Part shown: positions 35,754 through 45,042 of the stretch, in pieces
Layout: every line of letters starts with the position of its first letter
Numbering within the stretch: position 1 is the first letter of the stretch
Source of the DNA: Flavobacteriaceae bacterium UBA5534
GTDB taxonomy: Bacteria > Bacteroidota > Bacteroidia > Flavobacteriales > Flavobacteriaceae
Direction of reading: 5' to 3'
DNA: 64,000 nucleotides
Assembly (NCBI GenBank): GCA_002426015.1
Contig: DINS01000008.1
Coordinates: forward strand, 124,001 to 188,000
Translations under genes and position numbers: made by a program
The notes under the pieces: model-generated
The model's database searches: none
Seen by the model: only the letters and a program-made list of their open reading frames with translations
What the model was told of the DNA's origin: nothing

Positions 35754-35960
35754 CTAGTTTCGGTCCTCGTTGCTTAACTTAAAAAAATCGTTTACAGGCT
35801 TCCCAAACAGTTCTGATAGTTTTAAGGCCAACACTGTAGAGGGCACGTATCTATTGGCTTCGATAGAATTGATGGTTTGTCGTGAGACGCCTATTTTTTG
35901 AGCCAGTTCGTCTTGTGTCAAATTTAAAATAGCACGTTCTACCTTTATTGTGTTTTTCAT
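35754..35960 (-). CDS. Small XRE-family transcriptional regulator
   Basis: A 68-residue protein consisting of one Cro/CI-type helix-turn-helix: NLTQDELAQKIGVSRQTINSIEANRYVPSTVLALKLSELFG. Such small regulators are often encoded beside membrane proteins and control their own operon. Its start overlaps the stop of the upstream membrane protein gene by 1 bp. Confidence 0.92.
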   Translation of the reverse strand: MKNTIKVERAILNLTQDELAQKIGVSRQTINSIEANRYVPSTVLALKLSELFGKPVNDFFKLSNEDRN

Positions 35961-36406
35961 TACCTGTTGCGTTTTAGAAGTTCGTAGAATCCAACTTGAA
36001 TCAACAACATAAATAAGAGCACCTCAAAATAATAAACATTATCAACTTCCTCTTGTGTGCCCAAAATCATATTGACGACATAATTGACAACTGGCTGCAA
36101 CATGGTATAAACAACACCTATGATAAATGCCAATGCATACGATTTGGAACGTAAAATCTCAATCAACTCATCCTCTATTTTTTCTCTGGAAATGGATATG
36201 ACCAATAAACCAACAATCATTACATGTTTTAAAAATAGTCGCATCCACGATGGTTCGGTATCGATAAACTTAATGACCGTCAATAGAACAAAACTTAACA
36301 CAACGATACCAGCACCAACTTTCTTAAATGGATGAGGCAACTGAAATTTACTCAAAAAATGCTCTAGTTTTGTACGTTCACACTCTTCAACCTTTTTAAA
36401 ACTCAT
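35960..36406 (-). CDS. Four-helix membrane protein paired with XRE regulator
   Basis: A 148-residue protein with a charged N-terminus and four membrane segments (about 28-47, 55-68, 88-108, 125-142). Layout and pairing with a small XRE regulator resemble DUF2178/DUF6442-like two-gene units, but I cannot name the family with confidence. It is translated first, with the regulator overlapping by 1 bp. Confidence 0.75.
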   Translation of the reverse strand: MSFKKVEECERTKLEHFLSKFQLPHPFKKVGAGIVVLSFVLLTVIKFIDTEPSWMRLFLKHVMIVGLLVISISREKIEDELIEILRSKSYALAFIIGVVYTMLQPVVNYVVNMILGTQEEVDNVYYFEVLLFMLLIQVGFYELLKRNR

Positions 36407-36482
36407 GACAAATATATTTTATAATTAGGAAAATTATTTTTACTATATGACAAATATACTTTACATTATTGAATAAAACAAA
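36405..36482 (-). promoter_or_regulatory. Duplicated promoter/operator of the XRE operon
   Basis: The 12-mer TATATTTGTCAT (minus strand) occurs twice, at 36447-36458 and 36405-36416, 42 bp apart. The upstream copy supplies TATATTTG with TTTG (36479-36482) 20 nt before it, giving a good promoter. The downstream copy ends in the start codon itself. The repeat is a likely binding site for the encoded XRE protein. Confidence 0.55.
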
Positions 36483-36636
36483 TATTGAGCCCCTTTATTA
36501 ATTAATAGTCACTTTGGGGGTTGCTTAACGACTCGATACGAAATCGTTTTAACATTTTATATCTGATGTTTCTGAAACAAGTTCAGTACAAGTAAACGAA
36601 GTTCGATAATTCTACAACAAATTCAAAGACTATTAG

Positions 36637-38274
36637 TTACTTCTTCAAATCAATCTGTTTTAGATTTTCGATTCTATTTCTTACCAAGAAATCATCAATG
36701 GTCTCGAAATGTTCAATGACGCGTTGGTCTTTAAATTCGAATACTTTTTGGGACAAGCCTTGTAGAAAATCCCTATCGTGAGATACCAATATCAACGTGC
36801 CATCAAAGTCCAACAGCGCTTCTTTGAGGACATCTTTAGATTTTAAATCCAAGTGGTTGGTTGGCTCATCGAGAATCAAGAGGTTTACGGGTTCCAACAG
36901 CAATTTCACCATTGCCAAACGTGTTTTCTCTCCTCCAGAAAGTACACTTACTTTTTTATCGATATCGTCGCCTTTAAACATAAAACGGCCGAGAATATTC
37001 TTGATCTGAGTGCGTACATCACCTTCGGCGACTTCATCAACCGTTTGGAAAATGGTCAGGCCTTCATCTAATAATGATGCTTGGTTTTGTGCAAAATAGC
37101 CAACTTTCACATTATGGCCCAAAGCACAGTGACCATCCACATCAATTTCGCCCATAATGGCTTTAATCATTGTTGATTTTCCTTCACCATTTCTACCAAC
37201 AAATGATACTTTTTCGCCACGCGAAATGGACATGTTGGCATTTTTAAACACCACATGGTCGCCATATGATTTTGACAAATCCTTAACTGTTACAGGGTAA
37301 TCACCAGAGCGTTGTGATGGTGGAAAACGAAGCTTTAAAGCTGATGTATCGATTTCGTCGATTTCAATAATTTCCAATTTTTCGAGCATACGTTCGCGTG
37401 AGTTTACTTGGTTGGTTTTAGAATATGTGCCTTTAAAACGCTCGATAAACGCCATATTGTCTGCAATGAATTTTTGCTGCTCATTATAGGCTTTTATTTG
37501 ATGAAGCCTTCTATCCTCGCGCAATTGTAAATAATGGGAATAATTAGCTTTATAATCGTAAATACGACCCATTGTGACCTCAATAGTTCGGTTGGTAATA
37601 TTATCGATAAATGCTTTATCGTGCGAGATGACCATCACTGCATTGGCTTTATTTATAAGGAAATCTTCCAACCAAATGACCGATTCGATATCGATATGGT
37701 TAGTTGGCTCATCCAACAGGATCAAATCTGGTTTTTGCAATAAAATTTTGGCCAATTCAATACGCATTCGGTAACCACCACTAAACTCACTTGTTTGTCT
37801 GGTAAAGTCTTCGCGTTTAAAACCTAGCCCAACCAATGCTTTTTCAACTTCGGCATCATAATTAATGTCTTCCAAAGCATAATATTTCTCACCCAAGTCG
37901 GAAACTTTGGTAATAATGTTCATGTAATCGTCAGACTCATAATCTGTTCTGGTTTCGAGTTGTTTATTTAGAGCATCCATTTCGTCGCGCATGGCGAAGA
38001 TGTGTGCAAAGGCTTTAGAGGCTTCTTCAAAAACAGTGCATTTGTCTTCGGTCAATAAATGCTGTGGTAAGTATGCTATTACTGCATCCTTTGGGAAACG
38101 TACATTGCCTCGAGAGGCCTTTTGCTCTCCCGCAATAATCTTCATCATGGTCGATTTGCCTGCACCATTCTTACCCATTAGTGCGATTTTATCGGTTGCA
38201 TTAATGGTAAACGACACATCACTAAACAAGGCACTTCCGCCAAACTCTACTGCTAAATTATCAACTGAAATCAT
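36637..38274 (-). CDS. ABC-F family ATPase
   Basis: A 545-residue soluble protein with two ABC domains: GKNGAGKSTMMKI, SGGYRMRIELAKILL, LLDEPTNHIDIES in the first; GRNGEGKSTMIKA, LSGGEKTRLAMVKLLL, LDEPTNHLDLKS in the second, joined by a charged linker (about 240-310). There are no membrane segments. ABC-F proteins act on the ribosome in translation control; this length and layout are like E. coli YbiT. Monocistronic. Confidence 0.93.
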   Translation of the reverse strand: MISVDNLAVEFGGSALFSDVSFTINATDKIALMGKNGAGKSTMMKIIAGEQKASRGNVRFPKDAVIAYLPQHLLTEDKCTVFEEASKAFAHIFAMRDEMDALNKQLETRTDYESDDYMNIITKVSDLGEKYYALEDINYDAEVEKALVGLGFKREDFTRQTSEFSGGYRMRIELAKILLQKPDLILLDEPTNHIDIESVIWLEDFLINKANAVMVISHDKAFIDNITNRTIEVTMGRIYDYKANYSHYLQLREDRRLHQIKAYNEQQKFIADNMAFIERFKGTYSKTNQVNSRERMLEKLEIIEIDEIDTSALKLRFPPSQRSGDYPVTVKDLSKSYGDHVVFKNANMSISRGEKVSFVGRNGEGKSTMIKAIMGEIDVDGHCALGHNVKVGYFAQNQASLLDEGLTIFQTVDEVAEGDVRTQIKNILGRFMFKGDDIDKKVSVLSGGEKTRLAMVKLLLEPVNLLILDEPTNHLDLKSKDVLKEALLDFDGTLILVSHDRDFLQGLSQKVFEFKDQRVIEHFETIDDFLVRNRIENLKQIDLKK

Positions 38275-38518
38275 ATATTATTTATATCCCAAAAATTAGG
38301 GAGCAAAAGTAATAAAAAGGAAGATAGTGCAAAGAGGATTTATCTATCTTTTAGTAAAAGAAAAAAACGTTACAAACATTCCATCTATAACGATTTATAA
38401 GTTGAATGTTAGATTAATTAAAATTAGTCTTTGTGTATTTAATGATGATGTCTTCTTGTGGATAACTATGGTTTGATCCATCATACATTTCGATAGTAAA
38501 GGAATATTGATAGAAGCA

Positions 38519-39976
38519 TCAAAGCATTGGTGAAAACAATCGAGCCAATTTATCGAGAAAAATATGGTATTGTGGCCTGTTTTTCCATTGTTCATATTCG
38601 ATAGGCTCGGCATCTAAAAGATCGTTGTAGAATTCCTTTTTCAATTGATTTGCTACGACATCGTCATAAACAATAGCATTGACTTCAAAATTAAGGTCAA
38701 AACTTCTCACATCCATATTGGCTGTGCCAACTATGGCTATTTCATCATCGATGACCATGGTTTTGGCATGAATAAAGCCTTTGTTATACTTATAAATTTT
38801 AACACCTGCTTTTAAAAGCGATCTATAATACGAACTCGCTGCAGCATTAACAAGTCTTGAGTCTGAAACATTTGGAACCAAAAGCTTTACAGAAACGCCA
38901 CTCATGGCCGAAATAAGGATGGCGTCCATAATACTATCGCTTGGAATAAAATAGGGCGTTGTAATCAAGACTTCCTTTTGAGCCAAATTGATGGCCTGAA
39001 GTAATGCAAAAAGAATCGTTGGTACATCAGAATCTGGACCACTTGCCGCAATTTGAACATGTGTGTCTTGTTGCGAATCAAAAGTTTCCTTTCTCGGGAA
39101 TAAACTATCATTCAAAGCCACTTCGTCTTGAGCGCAAAAATTCCAATCGCACAAAAACAAAAATTGTAAATACCAAGTTGCTGGACCACAGATTTGAAGA
39201 TGTGTATCTCTCCAAAATTTCTTGTTTTTAATAGTATGATCATTTATGTAGTTATCGCTGACATTGATACCACCCACAAAAGATGTATGCCCATCGACCA
39301 CAATGATTTTTCGATGGTTACGATAATTGATTCGGTTGGCCAATGCTATCAGCTTTATTTTATAAAATGGAAAGACTTCAATTTTTGAATCTTTAAGTTT
39401 CTTAACCAATTTTTTGCGAATGGAACGACTCCCAAAATCATCGTAAATAAAGCGAACTTTAACACCTTCGTTAGCTTTTTTAATCAAGATATTGACAATT
39501 TCGTTTCCAATGTGGTCGTCTTCAAAGATGTAGTATTCGATATGAATATGGTTCTTGGCTTGTTCCAACGCTTTGATAACTTCAGGAAATTTACGCTCAC
39601 CGTTTATCAATAACTTTACATCATTATTATTGGTCAAAGGGCTTAAATTTTCTTTTAAAATAAGGTTGACCAGCTTTTTGTTTTCCTTAACGGACGCATC
39701 ACTTTTGTTTAAAATGTCTTTTGAATAAGATATAAGTGCTGCTTCTAAATTATTCTGGAATTGTTCATTGATTACTAGTTTTTTATCATACATCTTACGT
39801 TTTCGATAATTAACACCAAACGAAAAATAAATGACCATTCCGACAATGGGCACAAAAACCACCAGCAATAAATATGCTAACGTTTTAGTCGTGTTTTGTG
39901 TATCATAAATCACTCGAAGGCATACGAATAGCAATAAAATAACGTAGCAAACCTGTAAAATCAATAATCCGTTCAT
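38519..39976 (-). CDS. cls: Cardiolipin synthase
   Basis: A 485-residue protein with two N-terminal membrane segments (about 4-24 and 35-55) and two phospholipase D motifs: HRKIIVVDGHTSFVGGIN and HAKTMVIDDEIAIVGTANMD. It joins two phosphatidylglycerols into cardiolipin plus glycerol at the inner membrane. Its start overlaps the stop of the glycosyltransferase gene (ATGA), suggesting co-expression with envelope functions. The 244 bp after its neighbour ABC-F gene show no gene. Confidence 0.94.
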   Translation of the reverse strand: MNGLLILQVCYVILLLFVCLRVIYDTQNTTKTLAYLLLVVFVPIVGMVIYFSFGVNYRKRKMYDKKLVINEQFQNNLEAALISYSKDILNKSDASVKENKKLVNLILKENLSPLTNNNDVKLLINGERKFPEVIKALEQAKNHIHIEYYIFEDDHIGNEIVNILIKKANEGVKVRFIYDDFGSRSIRKKLVKKLKDSKIEVFPFYKIKLIALANRINYRNHRKIIVVDGHTSFVGGINVSDNYINDHTIKNKKFWRDTHLQICGPATWYLQFLFLCDWNFCAQDEVALNDSLFPRKETFDSQQDTHVQIAASGPDSDVPTILFALLQAINLAQKEVLITTPYFIPSDSIMDAILISAMSGVSVKLLVPNVSDSRLVNAAASSYYRSLLKAGVKIYKYNKGFIHAKTMVIDDEIAIVGTANMDVRSFDLNFEVNAIVYDDVVANQLKKEFYNDLLDAEPIEYEQWKNRPQYHIFLDKLARLFSPML

Positions 39977-41223
39977 TTTATTATCAGCTTGTTTTTCTCT
40001 TCAATCCACTTACTCATAAATTTGGTACTTTGCATGGTATGGTGTTGTAGCATTTGACCTGTAAAATTATGGAGTCGATGACTGTTAAGTTGTTGCGTTA
40101 TATCTTCAATTTTTGAAATCAGTTTTTCATGAAACTCTGCTTTATGAAAACGTTTGTTGATTATCTTAAATCCGTTTTGCTGTTTTTCTTTCCATAATAA
40201 TTCATTTTGGTACAACTCAACTGATTTGTTTGCATAGGCTTCTGCTTGATCTACAATAAACCCATTGGGCTGCAAATCTCCAAACATACCTTCAGCGGCA
40301 ATTGTAGTCATCAAGCAAGGTGTGCCATATTGCATGGCATCGACCAACTTCCCTTTGAGGCCAGCTCCAAAACGCAATGGTGCCAAACATATTTTGGCAT
40401 TTCGCATGACTGAAGCAACATCATCAGCAAATCCCTTAATGATAAATCCATCACTTTTGTTGTGCAATTGATTCACTTTTTGATTTACATAAGAGCCATA
40501 AACATGGAGTTCTGCTTTTGGTAATCGCTGTCTGATTAATGGCCAAATAACCTCTTTGAGGTATAGAATAGAGTCATAATTAGGCTCGTGCAGAAAATTT
40601 CCAATGGTAATAAAATGGTGACGATTTTCGAACGAAGGAAGGTCTTGGATTGTATCTTCAGAAAGTTGTTTTAGCAAAAATGGCAAATACAACAGTAAAT
40701 TATCTGGAACTTTAAATTGATTTTTTAATATATCCATTTCAGCTTCAGAAATTATCAAACTCAAATCGCAGCGATAAATGCTTGCAATTTCGCGCTTTGC
40801 ATGGTCATTAAACAAGTCATTCTTATCAAATAGTTTTCCAGCTTTATAAGCATGCTGCCTACTTTTTCGCAAGCAATGCAAATCTTCAGTATCTAGCACT
40901 CTTAAAGCTGTTGGGCACTGCTCGACAACTCGCCACCCAAATTGTTCTTCCATCATAAAACGGTCGAACAAAACAATATTAGGATTTAGGATTTTGACAA
41001 AACTATCAAAACTATCGTCGTTGAGCTCTATGCTGACTTGCTCAATTCCTATGGTCCTTAAATCAAAAGCGTTATCGTTTTTGGCACAAGGGCTTGCAAA
41101 TGTAATCTTGTAGTTTTGGTTTTGAAATGCTTCAATCAATTGCATCATTCGGCTTCCAGCAGCAGAACTTTTGGGCTCTGGCCAGACAAAACCAATGATT
41201 AAAAGAGTGGTATTTTTTGCCAC
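39973..41223 (-). CDS. Glycosyltransferase, GT4-like
   Basis: A 416-residue protein starting at GTG 41223. The N-terminal half has IIGFVWPEPKSSAAGSRMMQLIEAF (acceptor-side Gly-rich loop) and the C-terminal half FITIGNFLHEPNYDSILYL, ICLAPLRFGAGLKGKLVDAMQYGTPCLMT, with the E-x7-E-like region of GT-B group 1 enzymes. It probably adds a sugar to an envelope glycan; donor and acceptor are unknown. Overlaps cls by 4 bp. Confidence 0.85.
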   Translation of the reverse strand: MAKNTTLLIIGFVWPEPKSSAAGSRMMQLIEAFQNQNYKITFASPCAKNDNAFDLRTIGIEQVSIELNDDSFDSFVKILNPNIVLFDRFMMEEQFGWRVVEQCPTALRVLDTEDLHCLRKSRQHAYKAGKLFDKNDLFNDHAKREIASIYRCDLSLIISEAEMDILKNQFKVPDNLLLYLPFLLKQLSEDTIQDLPSFENRHHFITIGNFLHEPNYDSILYLKEVIWPLIRQRLPKAELHVYGSYVNQKVNQLHNKSDGFIIKGFADDVASVMRNAKICLAPLRFGAGLKGKLVDAMQYGTPCLMTTIAAEGMFGDLQPNGFIVDQAEAYANKSVELYQNELLWKEKQQNGFKIINKRFHKAEFHEKLISKIEDITQQLNSHRLHNFTGQMLQHHTMQSTKFMSKWIEEKNKLIIK

Positions 41224-41270
41224 GAATTCTCAAATTTTTTTTGGACAAAAACCTGCCAATTGAAGACTAT

Positions 41271-41744
41271 CTATTCCGCTTTAGGCTCCAAACTATACTT
41301 AAGACGTACCTGTTTTGCCCATTCGACCACTGATTTTATTTGGGTGTCAGTCAGTTTTGCTTCGGTGTGTGTCCAGGTATATGACGGCAAAGGCATTTCT
41401 TTTTCCTCAACCATTTCTATCAATTCTTCAAATTTGTGATCTTTTTTCTTCACTGAATTGTTTTCCCATCCAGAGATGTTAAAGTGTTTTTTTCCGTCTT
41501 TTACGTGTTCTGCCATCCAAAAATTTACTGGTGTGATGTTATTGTACCAAGGATATCGAGTGACATCACTATGGCAATCGTTACAGCTTTCTTTAAGAAT
41601 AAGCTTCACATCATCTGGTGGATTTGTTTCAGCATAAAAACTATCCATAGACTCTAATTTTCCTTCGTTTTTTTCTGGTCCAAACAATTGAGCCAATACA
41701 AACACTACAAGTAAAAACAATAGTATCTTTTTTATAATCTTCAT
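41271..41744 (-). CDS. Haem-binding domain protein with one CxxCH
   Basis: A 157-residue protein with an N-terminal membrane anchor or signal (about 4-21), the motif LKESCNDCHSD (Cys54, Cys57, His58) and the conserved TRYPWYNNITPVNFWMAEHV and MPLPSYTWTHTEAKLT. This is the periplasmic haem-binding (haem_bd) family common in Bacteroidota. Electron-transfer or haem-sensing roles are possible. It lies 47 bp upstream of the glycosyltransferase gene on the same strand. Confidence 0.88.
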   Translation of the reverse strand: MKIIKKILLFLLVVFVLAQLFGPEKNEGKLESMDSFYAETNPPDDVKLILKESCNDCHSDVTRYPWYNNITPVNFWMAEHVKDGKKHFNISGWENNSVKKKDHKFEELIEMVEEKEMPLPSYTWTHTEAKLTDTQIKSVVEWAKQVRLKYSLEPKAE

Positions 41745-41781
41745 TTTTGTTAGTTTTAGATCTTAAAAATAAGAAATTCCT

Positions 41782-42348
41782 TTGACTACAGACCAACTCT
41801 ATCGAGAATTAAATTACGTCGATCATTCGCGAGCAAACCGATTGAAGTATGCCAACTTGATAATCGATAACCCAGATTTGATTCCTAAATTACTGGATAT
41901 TTTATTTATGGTCGATGATAAAGTGTCGTGTAGAGCTGCTTGGGTTTTTGAGTTTATGTGCGGTGAAAAATTAAAAGCCATAATACCGTATTTGGACACA
42001 TTTACAGAGAACATGCACAAGGTACATCTCGATCCTGCTGTACGACCAGTTGCCAAAGTCTGTGAATATTTGATTAAAGCTTACTACTCTAAAGAAGACA
42101 ATAGCATCCAAACAAGCTTAACTTCTAAACACAAAGAGAAAATTGTTGAAGCTTGTTTTGACTGGATGATCAATGACGAAAAAATTGCACCAAAAGCCTA
42201 TGCAATGAACACCTTATACCTTCTTGGTAAAGACATCGATTGGATCCATCCAGAACTGGCACTGATTCTAGAACGCGACTTTCAGATGCAGAGCTCTGGA
42301 TTTAAAGCACGAGCGAGACATATCTTGAAATGGATAAAAAAGAAATAA
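41782..42348 (+). CDS. HEAT-repeat-like alpha-helical protein
   Basis: A 188-residue helical protein starting at TTG 41784-proximal codon 41782: paired helices with KLLDILFMVDDKVSCRAAWVFEFMC and PVAKVCEYLIKAYYS, ending in ARARHILKWIKKK. The pattern suits HEAT-like repeats. Homologues next to purB are sometimes labelled adenylosuccinate lyase, but no lyase motif is present. Function unknown; probably a protein-binding scaffold. It converges with the DUF1028 gene. Confidence 0.72.
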   Translation: MTTDQLYRELNYVDHSRANRLKYANLIIDNPDLIPKLLDILFMVDDKVSCRAAWVFEFMCGEKLKAIIPYLDTFTENMHKVHLDPAVRPVAKVCEYLIKAYYSKEDNSIQTSLTSKHKEKIVEACFDWMINDEKIAPKAYAMNTLYLLGKDIDWIHPELALILERDFQMQSSGFKARARHILKWIKKK

Positions 42349-42361
42349 AGCTCATTTTTTG

Positions 42362-43342
42362 TCAAAGCTTCATCACCTTCTGTAATTCTTCATCAGAGAT
42401 GACCAATAACTTACTTTTCACCAATCGCGACGTCAAGGTTTTCCAGTTAGTGTCGAGTTTGAAAATTGATTTTAAAATTGGATGCGCTTTATCAAAATCT
42501 TTATTGTTCAATAAATTAATCGCATACCAATACTGCATTTCTAAATTTTCAGGAAATAGTTTTTGTGCTCCCAAATATAGTTCTTCAGCTTTTTTAGAAT
42601 CTCCAGCTTCCATCGCCAAATCACCTTTATTCATAAAATCATAAGCTTTATGGACTTTAACCAATCGCTCTAGTTCTGTAATTGGATTGTTGCTATCCTC
42701 TACTCTCAAATCCATAATGGTATCTTCCCAAGAATTTCCAGTTGCTTCGCCTTTGACTATTAATATCGCAGCCGATTGTTTACCTCTGATGTCACCTTTT
42801 TCAGATTCTGCAGCTTTTAATGCCGTCAACATACGCTCGCTCAAAGTGCCTTTGGAGTTTTCAAATGCTTTTGCCATGGCGTCCCAAACCGTATTGTTGA
42901 GCATCATATTTGCTTGAACAGAAAAATTCTTACCCTGTCTGTGGCCAGCTTCTGCAATACACAAACTTCCTGTATGTGTTGCCACATCACCTTTTGTATT
43001 CAAAAAAGCAACTTGTCGATACATTTCGCCTGCATCATTCACCAACAGAGCGTCCAAAGCTTGCTTCGGACTTAAACCTTGCTCCATCAATGCCAAGCCT
43101 TTAGGTCCATAACTTGGATTGACCAACGATTGAGTTGCTACAACACCAACACCAGCTTTACCATAAGTAACAACGCTACCAACACTAAACCAGTGACTTT
43201 GTACAGCAACACCAATGTCGCCTGTAATCGAATCTCTTGCAACAATAGAATAGGTATGTGTAAAAGGCTCTGATTTTTTATATACTTGTGAAAATACCAT
43301 AGGAGTTATGATCAGAGAACAGAAAAATAGAAATTTCTTCAT
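42362..43342 (-). CDS. DUF1028 Ntn-hydrolase-like protein with helical tail
   Basis: The 326-residue protein has a signal peptide (to about VFSQ, residue 19) and the DUF1028 domain: THTYSIVARDSITGDIGVAVQSHWFSVGSVV, GVGVVATQSLVNPSYGPKGL, LCIAEAGHRQGKNF, AALKAAESEKGDIRGKQSAAIL. The fold is Ntn-hydrolase-like. A C-terminal segment (about 230-300: MNKGDLAMEAGDSKKAEELYLGAQ) reads as tetratricopeptide helices. It is probably periplasmic; substrate unknown. Confidence 0.88.
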   Translation of the reverse strand: MKKFLFFCSLIITPMVFSQVYKKSEPFTHTYSIVARDSITGDIGVAVQSHWFSVGSVVTYGKAGVGVVATQSLVNPSYGPKGLALMEQGLSPKQALDALLVNDAGEMYRQVAFLNTKGDVATHTGSLCIAEAGHRQGKNFSVQANMMLNNTVWDAMAKAFENSKGTLSERMLTALKAAESEKGDIRGKQSAAILIVKGEATGNSWEDTIMDLRVEDSNNPITELERLVKVHKAYDFMNKGDLAMEAGDSKKAEELYLGAQKLFPENLEMQYWYAINLLNNKDFDKAHPILKSIFKLDTNWKTLTSRLVKSKLLVISDEELQKVMKL

Positions 43343-43423
43343 TTTTTAAAATTTGAATCTAAATATAATGAATTTAGATGTCAAACTTCTAACTTCTAAC
43401 TTCTCTCTTCAAACTTTCTTTGC

Positions 43424-43431
43424 TATCTTTG
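43424..43431 (+). promoter_or_regulatory. -7 element of purB
   Basis: TATCTTTG fits TAnnTTTG and ends 25 bp before the purB start. There is no good TTTG 19 nt upstream; the preceding bases are a short ACTTCTA repeat. Confidence 0.45.
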
Positions 43432-43456
43432 CGTCTTTCAAAAAAACACACAACAC

Positions 43457-44800
43457 ATGTCAATTTCATCTCTTAATGCCATTTCTCCAATCGATGGACG
43501 CTATCGAAATAAAGTCAACGCATTAGCACCTTATTTTTCAGAAGAAGCGTTAATTAAATATCGTGTTCAGGTAGAAATTGAATATTTTATTGCCTTGTGT
43601 GAACTGCCTTTGCCACAACTCACAGATTTTGACACTACCTTATTTGAAAAATTGAGAGCTATTTATACCGATTTTTCAAGCGAGGATACACTTAAGATTA
43701 AGGATATTGAAAAAGTCACCAATCATGATGTGAAAGCGGTTGAATATTTTATAAAAGAACAATTTGACACTTTAAAGCTTCAAAAATATAAAGAGTTTAT
43801 CCATTTTGGATTGACATCACAAGACATCAACAATACTGCTATTCCATTAAGTATCAAGGAAGCTATGAATGATGTATATGTACCGGAATACTTCGTCATT
43901 CTTAACAAGTTAAAAGAGCTTTCAAAAGATTGGTCAGAAATCCCTATGTTGGCAAGAACCCATGGCCAACCAGCTTCTCCTACTCGTCTTGGAAAAGAAA
44001 TTGAAGTGTTTGTAGTACGATTGGAAGAGCAATTTAATTTACTGAATGACATTCCAAGTGCTGCAAAGTTTGGTGGTGCCACAGGGAATTTTAATGCTCA
44101 TAAAGTTGCGTATCCATCTGTTGACTGGAAAGCTTTTGGAAGTGCTTTTGTTCAAGAAAAATTAGGATTACAGCATTCATTCCCTACAACTCAAATTGAG
44201 CATTACGACCATATGGCAGCTTTGTTCGATACATTAAAACGCATCAATACCATCTTGATTGATTTGGACAGAGATTTCTGGACTTATGTATCGATGGATT
44301 ATTTTAAACAAAAAATCAAAGCTGGTGAGGTTGGTAGCAGTGCAATGCCTCATAAAGTAAATCCTATAGATTTTGAAAACAGTGAAGGAAACCTAGGAAT
44401 TGCCAACGCTATATTTGAACATTTGTCTGCAAAATTACCTATATCGCGTTTGCAGCGAGATTTGACCGACAGTACAGTGTTGCGAAATGTTGGAGTACCT
44501 TTTGCCCATACCATTATTGGTTTTAAATCAACCTTAAAGGGTTTGAATAAATTGCTATTAAACGAAGTTAAATTTGCTGAAGATTTAGAAAACAATTGGG
44601 CTGTAGTTGCAGAAGCCATTCAGACGATTTTGCGACGTGAAGCCTATCCAAATCCTTATGAAGCTTTGAAAGGTCTGACAAGGACCAATGAAAAAATCAA
44701 TCAGAAATCGATTTCAGATTTTATTGATACCCTGGACACCTCTGACGCAATAAAAGAAGAATTAAAACGTATTACACCAAGTAATTATACCGGAATTTAA
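43457..44800 (+). CDS. purB: Adenylosuccinate lyase
   Basis: The 447-residue protein is of the fumarase/aspartase superfamily: ISPIDGRYRNKVNALAPYFSE, VTNHDVKAVEYFIKEQ, HFGLTSQDINNTAIPL, ARTHGQPASPTRLGKEI and the signature GSSAMPHKVNPIDFENSEGN. It cleaves SAICAR and adenylosuccinate to release fumarate in purine synthesis. The C-terminus resembles E. coli PurB, with which it shares length. Its stop is 5 bp before the next small gene. Confidence 0.97.
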   Translation: MSISSLNAISPIDGRYRNKVNALAPYFSEEALIKYRVQVEIEYFIALCELPLPQLTDFDTTLFEKLRAIYTDFSSEDTLKIKDIEKVTNHDVKAVEYFIKEQFDTLKLQKYKEFIHFGLTSQDINNTAIPLSIKEAMNDVYVPEYFVILNKLKELSKDWSEIPMLARTHGQPASPTRLGKEIEVFVVRLEEQFNLLNDIPSAAKFGGATGNFNAHKVAYPSVDWKAFGSAFVQEKLGLQHSFPTTQIEHYDHMAALFDTLKRINTILIDLDRDFWTYVSMDYFKQKIKAGEVGSSAMPHKVNPIDFENSEGNLGIANAIFEHLSAKLPISRLQRDLTDSTVLRNVGVPFAHTIIGFKSTLKGLNKLLLNEVKFAEDLENNWAVVAEAIQTILRREAYPNPYEALKGLTRTNEKINQKSISDFIDTLDTSDAIKEELKRITPSNYTGI

Positions 44801-44805
44801 TAGTT

Positions 44806-44997
44806 ATGTTGCCTTCTAAAGATTCTTTTGCATTAATCTACACAGGAATTATCACCATTGGTTTTTTTGTTGCTGGTGTGTTTGATGTACTCGATTATTT
44901 TATCGTACAAGTGCTTTTATATATTGGTGTCTCACTACTTTTTATCTACCTGTTTTTTATTGTAACTAATAATAAAAACAAAAATCACTTGAAATAA
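44806..44997 (+). CDS. Small two-span membrane protein
   Basis: A 63-residue hydrophobic protein: segments at about 9-31 and 33-53, then a Lys/Asn-rich tail NNKNKNHLK. It follows purB by 5 bp and its stop codon is within a terminator hairpin, so it is the last gene of the purB transcript. No family recognised. Confidence 0.65.
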   Translation: MLPSKDSFALIYTGIITIGFFVAGVFDVLDYFIVQVLLYIGVSLLFIYLFFIVTNNKNKNHLK

Positions 44998-45012
44998 TTT
45001 TCAAGTGATTTT
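44981..45012. terminator. Bidirectional terminator after purB operon
   Basis: Perfect 14-bp stem AAAATCACTTGAAA/TTTCAAGTGATTTT with loop TAAT (44995-44998). The loop holds the stop codon of the small membrane protein. It also faces the DUF4252 operon from the other strand. Confidence 0.9.
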
Positions 45013-45042
45013 CTATTAACGTTCGAAATTACAAGGTAATCT

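Noticed and set aside
38395..38613. 72-codon minus-strand frame overlapping the 3' end of cls
   Set aside because: It is out of frame with cls, has no start context and no recognisable composition; cls itself has PLD motifs.
41782..42348. Second adenylosuccinate lyase beside purB
   Set aside because: No lyase signature; the helical repeat pattern is HEAT-like.
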